Assembly (NCBI GenBank): GCA_020433835.1
Contig: JAGRBY010000527.1
Coordinates: 1 to 5,229, forward strand
Reading direction: 5' to 3'
From: Anaerolineae bacterium
GTDB taxonomy: Bacteria > Chloroflexota > Anaerolineae > 4572-78 > J111
Length of the DNA stretch: 5,229 nt
Shown: positions 1 to 5,229 of the stretch, in pieces
How the letters are laid out: each line of letters begins with the position of its first letter
How positions within the stretch are numbered: position 1 is the stretch's first letter
Notes under the pieces: generated by a model
The model's input: the letters and a program-made list of their open reading frames with translations, nothing else
Told to the model about the DNA's origin: nothing
Databases searched by the model: none
Position numbers and translations under genes: made by a program

Positions 1-82
1 TTCTTTCGATCAACTCTGGCCTGCCGTTTACAACTCGCCCCATAACTGAAACGCACCCGTTTTTTCTTCGTTACTTCCACTT

Positions 83-112
83 GTGACGTTTTTATTGTAT
101 CATGTTGATAAT
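83..112 (+). promoter_or_regulatory. Candidate sigma-70-type promoter
   Basis: GTGACG at 83-88 matches 4 of 6 bases of the TTGACA box. GATAAT at 107-112 matches 5 of 6 bases of TATAAT, with an 18-base spacer. Transcription would then start near 119 and leave a leader of about 300 nt before the first gene, passing through the palindrome at 135-149. The match is modest and such pairs occur by chance in AT-rich DNA. A second -10-like hexamer (CATAAT, 139-144) lies inside the palindrome but has no good -35 partner. Confidence 0.22.
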
Positions 113-134
113 GATGTTTTTGCCTGGCCTTTGT

Positions 135-149
135 ATTCCATAATGGAAT
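135..149. repeat. Perfect 15-bp palindrome, possible operator
   Basis: ATTCCAT, one central A, then ATGGAAT: two 7-base arms that are exact reverse complements around a single base. The size and symmetry fit a binding site for a dimeric regulator, and it lies just downstream of the candidate promoter (83-112). The one-base centre rules out an RNA hairpin. No regulator gene is present in the window and no second copy was noticed, so the operator role is inference only. Confidence 0.3.
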
Positions 150-378
150 TGTGACCAAAATTACTCTTCTATTTGTACTCATGACTTGTTAACATCAAAG
201 GTGTACGCTGAATATTCTCCTCTTGTTATCATAGCGTTTTATCATGCTGACCACGGATGTCGTAATCAGAAACAATCTGATGTGGCAGGTGTGAACTTCC
301 ATTATTCGTGAGGTGACTACGGTGATCCCCGCTGTTCCTTCTTTATCAACAAGTTTTTCAAGTAGATGAGGTCTAGAA

Positions 379-429
379 ATGTTTAAACCGTATTCTTTAG
401 AAGCAATGAGGGGGATTTATGCCCATTAG
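379..429 (+). other. 16-codon upstream reading frame overlapping the first gene
   Basis: ATG at 379 opens MFKPYSLEAMRGIYAH and stops at TAG 427-429, 8 bases inside the downstream glycosyltransferase gene, in another frame. A GAGG at 368-371 sits 7 bases before this ATG, which is ideal Shine-Dalgarno spacing. The frame runs over the Shine-Dalgarno of the downstream gene (408-414), so ribosomes translating it could expose or block that site. The peptide has no regulatory codon run such as would be expected of an attenuator. It may be a coupling leader or chance. Confidence 0.3.
408..414 (+). promoter_or_regulatory. Ribosome binding site of the GT2 gene
   Basis: GAGGGGG lies 4 bases before ATG 419. 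The purine-rich core is strong but the gap is slightly short. It supports ATG 419 as the start, and the catalytic domain begins about 11 residues into the protein, as is usual in this family. The site lies inside the 16-codon upstream frame. Confidence 0.55.
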
Positions 430-1393
430 CTCAAATACAACTCCGGCTATTAGTGTAATTATGCCAGCGTATTATGAAGAAGCGGCCATTGCTTCTGTGA
501 TAAAGCGAGTCCAGACGGTCCTATACGACTTAGACCAAACGTATGAAATTATCGTCGTTGATGACGGCTCGCAAGATGGAACCGCTCGGCGCGCTCATGA
601 GGCAGGGGCCAGAGTCATCGTCCACCCCTATAATATCGGCAATGGCGCTGCCGTTAAATCCGGTATCCGGCATGCTCAGGGCGAAATTTTGGTGATGCTC
701 GACGCGGATGGACAGCACCCCCCCGAAGATATCCCTCGGCTTTTGAGCCAGCTTGATCGATACGATATGGTTGTTGGCGCACGAACCCATGAGTCGGACA
801 GCGATTGGCACCGCGATCTGGCTAACAGAATCTACAACTGGTTTGCCAGCTATGTTTGTGGTCGAAAAATTGATGATTTAACTTCGGGTTTTCGAGCGAT
901 GAAAGGGCATATTGCTCGTGGCTTTGTGTATTTGCTGCCCAATACCTTCTCCTACCCAACGACGCTTACATTGGCTGTGGTTCGGTCGGGATATACCCTC
1001 CGTTACGTGCCGATTAAGGCGGCGCGACGGGTCGGCAAAAGTAAAATTAAACTTTTCAAGGATGGCCCGCGTTTTTTGTTGATAATTCTTAAAGTTGCTA
1101 CATTTTTTTCGCCATTAAAGGTGTTCATTCCGGCCAGCATTGCTATGTTTAGTGTGGGGATTGGTTATGGCCTGGTTAAAGTGTTGTTTTTTGCTTCGCG
1201 TTATGGCCCAACATCAGCCATGTTAATGACCGTCGCTGTTTTAGTCTTTTTGGTTGGATTGGTCTCAGAGCAGGTGGCCCAGCTTCGCTTTGAGGTTAGG
1301 GAGCGGGAGGGAACCCAAGAACATTTGCCCGTAATCAATGCCCCCTTCAATCACACCGAAAAGAGTATCCCCGAGAAAGAAATTTTTCAGTGA
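419..1393 (+). CDS. Family 2 glycosyltransferase, polyprenyl-phosphate sugar synthase type
   Basis: This is a 324-residue inverting GT-A enzyme that probably moves a sugar from a nucleotide donor to polyprenyl phosphate at the inner face of the membrane, as in the DPM/DPG-synthase-like group. Seen in the protein: the opening strand VIMPAYYEE (13-21), the nucleotide-binding VVDDGSQDGT (46-55), NIGNGAAVKSG (72-82), the metal-binding DXD in LDADGQH (D95, D97), and the conserved DLTSGFRAMK (153-162). Two hydrophobic segments follow at about 233-257 and 264-284, then EQVAQLR and a hydrophilic tail of roughly 35 residues. The two C-terminal membrane spans are typical of this subfamily and anchor it at the membrane. 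Its stop overlaps the next gene by 4 bases, so the two are probably co-translated. The sugar cannot be read from the sequence. The family call is firm, the acceptor is inferred. Confidence 0.93.
   Translation: MPISSNTTPAISVIMPAYYEEAAIASVIKRVQTVLYDLDQTYEIIVVDDGSQDGTARRAHEAGARVIVHPYNIGNGAAVKSGIRHAQGEILVMLDADGQHPPEDIPRLLSQLDRYDMVVGARTHESDSDWHRDLANRIYNWFASYVCGRKIDDLTSGFRAMKGHIARGFVYLLPNTFSYPTTLTLAVVRSGYTLRYVPIKAARRVGKSKIKLFKDGPRFLLIILKVATFFSPLKVFIPASIAMFSVGIGYGLVKVLFFASRYGPTSAMLMTVAVLVFLVGLVSEQVAQLRFEVREREGTQEHLPVINAPFNHTEKSIPEKEIFQ
1373..1380 (+). promoter_or_regulatory. Ribosome binding site for the GTG-started epimerase gene
   Basis: GAGAAAGA lies 9 bases before GTG 1390 and inside the end of the preceding gene. 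Together with the GTGA stop-start overlap (1390-1393) and the conserved N-terminal strand MIHVFVGTKAQLIK that starts directly at this codon, it decides for the GTG start. Confidence 0.4.
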
Positions 1394-2481
1394 TTCACGT
1401 ATTTGTTGGTACCAAAGCCCAATTAATAAAAATGGCGCCAGTCATGCAGGAGTTGGATCGGCAAGGTATCAAATACAACTTTATTGATGCCGGACAGCAT
1501 GCCTCTATAACCGGCGATTTGATGAGGCAGTTTAAGCTGCGTGAACCAGATATACGACTTCGCCAATCGGATACAAGTATCACCACGCTCTTTCAGGCAG
1601 CAGTTTGGACAGCCGGGAGTCTGTTTAAAATCATATTTAGACGTAATCAGATTTTTGAAAGGGTTTTTCGAGGTCAGAACGGCATCTGTCTTATTCACGG
1701 GGATACATTAACTACACTGCTATCGCTTTTTTATGCTAAACGATGCGGCTTGAAAGTTGCGCATGTTGAAGCCGGTCTGCGAAGTTATCACTTATTTGAT
1801 CCGTTTCCCGAAGAAATTATTCGACTTCTAGCGATGCGTTACAGCGATGTGCTTTTTAGCCCTTCAGATTGGGCCTCAAGAAACCTTAAAAAGATGGGGT
1901 ATTGGGCGAAAACTATTGAAGCCGGAGGAAATACCGGCCTAGATGCCGTTCGATACGCTCGGCAATCGGTTAATGGATATCATCAACTTGATGAAGCCTA
2001 TGTAGTGATGACAACCCATCGCGTTGAGACAATTTACTCTAAGACGCGACTTGAAATGATTGCTAGTTTAATTGATAAAATTACAGCTCAGTACAAAGTA
2101 TTATTTGTGCTGCATGAACCAACCCGTCATCAGTTAACTCGGTTTAAGTTGTATGATAAAATTGCCCAAAATCCGGCAGTAGAGATGCTGCCGTTACAGC
2201 CCTATTTGAAATTTATGGCTGTGGTTTCTAAAGCCCAGTTCATTGTCACTGATGGCGGGAGTATCCAAGAAGAGAGCTATTTTCTGAATGTGCCTTGCCT
2301 GATCGTCCGTTCAAAAACAGAACGAATGGAAGGTATCGGTGAAAATGCTTTTTTAGCCGAATTTAACCCGAAGCACGTTGATCGTTTTTTCGAATTGCTG
2401 CCAACGCTCAAGCGGAAAGCTATTGACGAATCTTTATCACCATCTAGAGTCATCATCGATAATGTGAAGCAGTGGTCGTAA
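1390..2481 (+). CDS. UDP-N-acetylglucosamine 2-epimerase family protein (WecB/MnaA-like, divergent)
   Basis: The protein has 363 residues, about the usual length of non-hydrolysing UDP-GlcNAc 2-epimerases (two-domain GT-B fold, cytoplasmic), which interconvert UDP-GlcNAc and UDP-ManNAc. Motifs in order: GTKAQLIKMAPV (7-18; GTRPEAIKMAPL in typical members), DAGQH (33-37), HGDT (103-106), HVEAGLRS (125-132), FPEEIIR (139-145), GNTGLDAV (180-187), TTHRVE (198-203), TDGGSIQEES (277-286) and RSKTER (297-302). Counterparts of the family's catalytic acids and histidine are kept: D105, E127, the E141/E142 pair and H200. Differences: R-P-E is replaced by K-A-Q in the first loop, the residues after GQH are changed, FPEEINR has Ile for Asn, and the usual TERPE...GT segment reads TERMEGIGENAF. 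These changes touch the UDP-sugar site, so another substrate is possible. It starts with GTG overlapping the preceding TGA. Fold is firm, substrate open. Confidence 0.88.
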   Translation: MIHVFVGTKAQLIKMAPVMQELDRQGIKYNFIDAGQHASITGDLMRQFKLREPDIRLRQSDTSITTLFQAAVWTAGSLFKIIFRRNQIFERVFRGQNGICLIHGDTLTTLLSLFYAKRCGLKVAHVEAGLRSYHLFDPFPEEIIRLLAMRYSDVLFSPSDWASRNLKKMGYWAKTIEAGGNTGLDAVRYARQSVNGYHQLDEAYVVMTTHRVETIYSKTRLEMIASLIDKITAQYKVLFVLHEPTRHQLTRFKLYDKIAQNPAVEMLPLQPYLKFMAVVSKAQFIVTDGGSIQEESYFLNVPCLIVRSKTERMEGIGENAFLAEFNPKHVDRFFELLPTLKRKAIDESLSPSRVIIDNVKQWS

Positions 2482-2504
2482 TGAATATCGTTAAGCGTGA
2501 TTAA
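2481..2504 (+). other. Seven-codon frame bridging epimerase and pyruvyltransferase genes
   Basis: The epimerase stop TAA (2479-2481) overlaps an ATG at 2481, giving TAATG. This frame reads MNIVKRD and stops at TAA 2502-2504, two bases before the ATG of the pyruvyltransferase at 2507. The arrangement would allow ribosomes to terminate, restart, terminate and restart again over 26 bases. The downstream gene has no clear Shine-Dalgarno of its own, which fits. It could equally be chance. Confidence 0.22.
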
Positions 2505-2506
2505 AT

Positions 2507-3676
2507 ATGGCTCGAAAGCATAAGCTGGTTTTATCAAATACTTATGGGCATCCTAATATTGGCGATGATGCCATTGTTGACTCTATGGTAGATAACCTAT
2601 TAAGTGTACTAGATGATGTAGATATATCCGTATTAACCCTATTTCCACAACGTACACAACAAAATCAGCCGGCGGTTCGAGCAGTAAAGTCAGGCGTATT
2701 TGCCGGAATAATGTCAACAATTCATCGTATTTGTGAGGCCGATCTGTTGATAGTTGGTGGTGGTGGCATTATTCAAGATCAGACCAGCTTAGGAAATTTG
2801 CTGTTTCATCTCAGCCGTCCGGTTATTGCTCGTTTGTGCGGTACACCTTTTATTTGTTATGCTATTGGTGTCGGTCCTCTGAGAACGAAAATAGCCGCAA
2901 TTCTAACGGCTCTAGTTTTAAGTAAAGCGGAAAAAATATTAGTAAGAGATCAACTATCTGCTGATTTGCTACTCAAGATAGGGCTATCAAGCAGTCAAAT
3001 ATTGGTTACGGCGGATCCGGTTTTGATTCTAGAATTTCCAACCGAGGTGCCTGAGATACCTGTTTATCAACAACTCCAGTCTATTAGAAAACGAAATAGT
3101 CGTCTAGTGGGGATATCCTTACGGCCTGAACACAGCAGTTACAAGCTGATACCCGGTAAAGTCGCTGAACCGGACTCGTCAGAAAGATTTTTTGATACCT
3201 TTGTTTCAGTGGCTCAATGTCTTATTCAAGAATGGGATGCTCATATCGTTTTTTTTTCTATGCACCCTAATCAAGATGATCCTCTGGGTTTACGGTTAGC
3301 AAAGATACTAGACCGCCCTGATAGAATCATCTTTATATCCGGCACTACATTGCCAAAAGACATGATGTCTCTGGTGAGCTGTGTGGATGTAATGATTGGA
3401 ATGAGATTGCACACGTTGATTTTTTCGGCACGATCAGCAGTGCCAATGATCGGCTTATCGTATGATCCGAAAGTTGAAGGCTTTATGCGTTTGATTGGTC
3501 AAAGTGATTACATTCTTGGGTCGGATCAGTGGAAATTTGGCTGTATCATGCAGCTTGTAGAACGTATATTTGAGAATAAAGAGCTGATATCTAAAAAAAT
3601 TAGGGCCAATCTTCCGGCGTTGCAGGCTGCATCCAAGAGAAATATTTCTGAAATCACCAAAGTTGTTCTCGAATAA
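2507..3676 (+). CDS. Polysaccharide pyruvyl transferase family protein (CsaB-like)
   Basis: This 389-residue protein belongs to the family that transfers pyruvate from phosphoenolpyruvate to a sugar hydroxyl pair as a ketal. CsaB members act on lipid-linked cell wall precursors. Seen: the N-terminal loop YGHPNIGDDAI (13-23), the glycine-rich VGGGGIIQD (83-91), YAIGVGP (118-124), LVRDQLS (145-151), VTADPV (167-172), the second-domain opening VGISLRP (201-207), FSMHPNQDD (250-258), and the C-terminal GMRLHTLIF (298-306) plus LSYDPKV (317-323), the strongest CsaB signature. The domain is complete, with no signal peptide or membrane segment, so it is cytoplasmic. It follows the epimerase gene by 25 bases with only a weak ribosome site; the seven-codon frame in between may feed translation. 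Known CsaB enzymes pyruvylate ManNAc, which links it to the neighbouring epimerase (inference). EPS-type pyruvyltransferases of the same family are an alternative for the role. Confidence 0.92.
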   Translation: MARKHKLVLSNTYGHPNIGDDAIVDSMVDNLLSVLDDVDISVLTLFPQRTQQNQPAVRAVKSGVFAGIMSTIHRICEADLLIVGGGGIIQDQTSLGNLLFHLSRPVIARLCGTPFICYAIGVGPLRTKIAAILTALVLSKAEKILVRDQLSADLLLKIGLSSSQILVTADPVLILEFPTEVPEIPVYQQLQSIRKRNSRLVGISLRPEHSSYKLIPGKVAEPDSSERFFDTFVSVAQCLIQEWDAHIVFFSMHPNQDDPLGLRLAKILDRPDRIIFISGTTLPKDMMSLVSCVDVMIGMRLHTLIFSARSAVPMIGLSYDPKVEGFMRLIGQSDYILGSDQWKFGCIMQLVERIFENKELISKKIRANLPALQAASKRNISEITKVVLE

Positions 3677-3678
3677 AA

Positions 3679-3704
3679 TCAGGCAAGCCAAATGTTCCGC
3701 CTGA
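3679..3704 (+). other. Weak inverted repeat after the pyruvyltransferase gene
   Basis: TCAGGC (3679-3684) and GCCTGA (3699-3704) are exact reverse complements separated by 14 bases, starting 3 bases after the stop codon. A 6-bp stem with a 14-base loop and no T run is not a rho-independent terminator. It might protect the 3' end or be chance. The 90-base gap to the next gene is the longest inside the run. Confidence 0.2.
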
Positions 3705-3766
3705 ATACAAACCGTATTTCCAGTCAATATGCGGACCGCTAATGGAAAGGCTTGGGTATCAATTGG

Positions 3767-4729
3767 ATGAAGACCAAACATACCCTATCTAAATTAAAAA
3801 CAGTTGTCCCTAATATTCTAACAGTCATAATTTTGACCGCTTTTTTGATCTATCTGGTTAAAAATCTTGATCGGTATTGGCAATTACTCAACCTTTCGCC
3901 CTATTTAATTGGATGGGCGTTCGCTCTATCTGTTCTTTTGATGTTTACAAATGGTTTGATTAATTTCTTTTTGTATCGGGGACTAGGGGTGCCTTTAACT
4001 ATTAATGAAGGTTTTGGCTTGGCGTCGGTCAATTCACTGGCTAATTTGCTTCCTTTTGCCGGGGGAATGATTGCGAAAGGCATTTATCTAAAGCGGAAGC
4101 ATCAGTTGGCTTACACCCATTTTTTGAGCGCTACTATGGCTCTATACGTATGTTTTGTGGCCGCTAATGGTGTTGTGGGTTTGGCGCTGCTAAGTTATTG
4201 GAAACTGGTCGACAAGACTAATCTACCCATTCTTTTGTTTATCGGATTTTTGGTTATGGCGGCCAGTATTATTGTGCTATGGTTACCGCTTGATTTAGAT
4301 CTTGTATCTGATAAATGGCAACAACGGCTGCTGCAACTTATGCAAGGTTGGTATATTTTAGTCAAAAATCGATGGCTAATTGCAGAATTGGTTGGTATTC
4401 AGTTACTAATGACGCTAATATTCGCTGCCAGAATTTGGATTTCATTTCATTTGCTTTCACAGAACGTTACACTGGCCCAATGTGTTTTATTCTCCGCCGC
4501 TACGATACTCACCAACCTTGTTAGCATCACTCCCGGCGGGCTGGGGGTTCGAGAGGTGATTGTGGCGGCAGTTGCCACTGTCTTAGGCTTCGATGCGGAT
4601 ATCAGTATCTTGGCCGTCGGAATAGATCGACTGGTGGCTACGCTGGTGATAATCATTTTGGGGACAATCTATACTTACGTGTTAACTAACCAAGCGATGA
4701 ATACCTCCCCTTCTATTTCCGAATCTTAA
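3767..4729 (+). CDS. Flippase-like multi-pass membrane protein (UPF0104 / LPG_synthase_TM family)
   Basis: The protein has 320 residues from ATG 3767. A TTG at 3752 gives 325; an in-frame stop at 3740 excludes anything longer. GGAAAGG (3744-3750) is too close to TTG and 16 bases from ATG, so neither start is certain; ATG is preferred by codon frequency. About eight hydrophobic segments are visible, near 13-31, 45-66, 84-100, 118-143, 152-173, 203-228, 236-256 and 285-306. Family marks are NLLPFAGG followed by a basic stretch KGIYLKRKH (93-112) and ITPGGLGVREV (254-264) with a later D287-R288. The family includes the membrane half of MprF, which makes and flips lysyl-phosphatidylglycerol, but the catalytic aminoacyl-transfer domain is absent. 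Such stand-alone proteins are common beside glycosyltransferase genes and are thought to act in lipid or lipid-linked sugar translocation, mostly untested. That role is inference here. Confidence 0.88.
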   Translation: MKTKHTLSKLKTVVPNILTVIILTAFLIYLVKNLDRYWQLLNLSPYLIGWAFALSVLLMFTNGLINFFLYRGLGVPLTINEGFGLASVNSLANLLPFAGGMIAKGIYLKRKHQLAYTHFLSATMALYVCFVAANGVVGLALLSYWKLVDKTNLPILLFIGFLVMAASIIVLWLPLDLDLVSDKWQQRLLQLMQGWYILVKNRWLIAELVGIQLLMTLIFAARIWISFHLLSQNVTLAQCVLFSAATILTNLVSITPGGLGVREVIVAAVATVLGFDADISILAVGIDRLVATLVIIILGTIYTYVLTNQAMNTSPSISES

Positions 4730-4742
4730 ATAAAGTAGGGGA

Positions 4743-4771
4743 TTTGAGAAAATATATTGAGATTTTTCAAA
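4743..4771 (+). other. A/T-rich hairpin in the gap before the last gene
   Basis: TTTGAGAAA (4743-4751) can pair with TTTTTCAAA (4763-4771): nine pairs including one G-U, around an 11-base loop. It lies between the flippase-like stop and the ribosome site of the next gene. The stem is weak and no T run follows, so it is not a good terminator. It may be an intercistronic stability element or simply AT-rich chance. Confidence 0.2.
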
Positions 4772-4779
4772 GTGCGCAG

Positions 4780-4784
4780 AAGGA
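4780..4784 (+). promoter_or_regulatory. Ribosome binding site of the last gene
   Basis: AAGGA, within the purine stretch AGAAGGAA (4778-4785), lies 9 bases before ATG 4794, a good spacing. It supports ATG 4794 as the start of the open frame that runs to the right edge of the window. Confidence 0.55.
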
Positions 4785-4793
4785 ACATTGTAT

Positions 4794-5229
4794 ATGGCAT
4801 CTGCTCATAATACGTTGCGTACTCATTCATGCATTGTATTAGTCATAATATCTATCTTGGCTGTGTTATGGCTTCAAGCGCCTAGATTGTGGGATCAGTT
4901 TCAAGCCGATGAAGATTTTCGAACCTTCTATTGGATGAGTAAGTTTTACGATTCCGAACTTTTTCCTAACGAGCCACGTCCTCCATACATCAGTTTTCAG
5001 TTGCTTAGTCAGAACGTTATTTGGTATTTTCCCAGCCCGGCCTATGGATGGCTATTTAACCTCGCCAGTTTTCTGGTAACACCAATTTTTTTCGCTAAAC
5101 TATTACCTTTTATCGTGATGCCCATCACGGTGTGGTATTTATTTAAGTTTGGAGAATCGGTTCGGGATCGGGGTACCGGCCTGGTTCTGGCATTGAGTTT
5201 TATTTTCCTTAATTTGATCTCGTCTACCT
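4794..5229 (+). CDS. Multi-pass membrane protein, partial at the right edge (GT-C-like candidate)
   Basis: The frame is open for 145 codons from ATG 4794 to the window end without a stop, so only the N-terminus is present. A short basic/polar start leads to a membrane segment at about 13-29. A loop of some 55 residues follows, containing ADEDFRTFYWMSKF (38-51), then hydrophobic segments near 84-101, 103-118 and 128-142. An acidic pair or triplet in the first outer loop (D39, E40, D41) just after the first span is the layout of GT-C glycosyltransferases, which use polyprenyl-phosphate sugars on the outer membrane face. That fits the GT2 and flippase-like genes upstream. The evidence is architecture only; a generic uncharacterised membrane protein is equally possible. 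The gene follows the flippase-like stop by 64 bases and has a good Shine-Dalgarno, so it is likely in the same transcript. Confidence 0.8.
   Translation, partial: MASAHNTLRTHSCIVLVIISILAVLWLQAPRLWDQFQADEDFRTFYWMSKFYDSELFPNEPRPPYISFQLLSQNVIWYFPSPAYGWLFNLASFLVTPIFFAKLLPFIVMPITVWYLFKFGESVRDRGTGLVLALSFIFLNLISST

Larger units (their letters stand above)
1..418. other. Upstream non-coding region of the glycan operon
   Basis: No convincing gene is seen in this leader. It is rich in short T runs and broken by stops in most frames. On the minus strand one frame stays open from an ATG at 182 to the left edge (60 codons, very Lys/Arg-rich, no Shine-Dalgarno). A second minus frame has an ATG at 43 followed by 13 codons to the edge. 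Neither is recognisable. On the plus strand a frame open from the edge ends in TGA at 84-86 and could be the tail of an upstream gene, but it is too short to judge. The region holds a candidate promoter, a palindrome and a short upstream frame, listed separately. It probably contains the promoter of the gene run, because every later gap is short. Confidence 0.5.

Noticed and set aside
187..194. TGTTAACA palindrome in the leader as an operator.
   Set aside because: An 8-base palindrome is common by chance and its flanks do not extend the symmetry.
385..394. AAACCGTATT occurs here and again at 3709-3718, both before gene starts, suggesting a shared regulatory element.
   Set aside because: Several exact 10-base repeats are expected by chance in a window of this size, and the two copies lie at different distances from their genes with no further similarity around them.
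530..811. Minus-strand open frame of 93 codons inside the GT2 gene.
   Set aside because: It lies wholly opposite the conserved catalytic motifs of the plus-strand glycosyltransferase and has no recognisable domain. The other antisense frames (1395-1586, 1423-1698, 2277-2537, 3455-3781, 3901-4083, 4447-4656) were dropped for the same reason.
3679..3704. Inverted repeat after the pyruvyltransferase gene as a rho-independent terminator.
   Set aside because: The stem is only 6 bp with a 14-base loop and no T run follows. The next gene continues in the same direction after a short gap, so an operon break here is not supported.
4315..4524. Plus-strand open frame of 69 codons within the flippase-like gene.
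   Set aside because: It is an out-of-frame shadow of the membrane protein, which keeps its family motifs and hydrophobic segments through this stretch without a frameshift.
419..5229. Mobile element, CRISPR, toxin-antitoxin or phage defence system.
   Set aside because: No transposase, terminal inverted repeats, regular repeats, nuclease or small toxin-like gene is present. The content is ordinary envelope-glycan biosynthesis.

Overview
The window is bacterial, has moderate-to-low GC, and carries one co-directional run of genes on the + strand for making a cell-surface glycan or glycolipid. There is no rRNA, tRNA, transposase or CRISPR to fix the taxon. The genes are tightly packed and use mostly ATG, with one GTG and possibly one TTG start. 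The combination of gene families, and the look of the last partial membrane protein (a 'DFRTFYWM' stretch after its first membrane segment), resembles environmental lineages such as Chloroflexota, but this is a weak impression from memory and not a result.

Layout. Positions 1-418 hold no convincing gene. They contain a weak candidate promoter (83-112), a perfect 15-bp palindrome (135-149) and a 16-codon upstream reading frame with its own Shine-Dalgarno (379-429) that overlaps the start of the first gene. Then follow: a family 2 glycosyltransferase of the polyprenyl-phosphate sugar synthase type with two C-terminal membrane segments (419-1393); a divergent UDP-GlcNAc 2-epimerase-like enzyme starting with GTG and overlapping the previous stop by 4 bp (1390-2481); a CsaB-type polysaccharide pyruvyl transferase (2507-3676); a multi-pass flippase-like UPF0104/LPG_synthase_TM protein (about 3767-4729); and the first 145 codons of a multi-pass membrane protein that may be a GT-C type glycosyltransferase, cut by the right edge (4794-5229).

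How they may work together (inference). The epimerase could supply a ManNAc-type sugar nucleotide, the CsaB homologue could add a pyruvate ketal to a lipid-linked sugar, and the GT2 could load a sugar on polyprenyl phosphate. The flippase-like protein could move a lipid-linked sugar across the membrane, or act elsewhere in envelope lipid biology, and the last protein could transfer the sugar on the outer face. The epimerase-pyruvyltransferase pair recalls the pyruvylated ManNAc of secondary cell wall polymers that bind SLH domains, although no TagA-like gene or SLH protein is visible here. All individual families are known. The possible novelty lies in the combination, in the altered epimerase loops and in the short reading frames found at the gene junctions.
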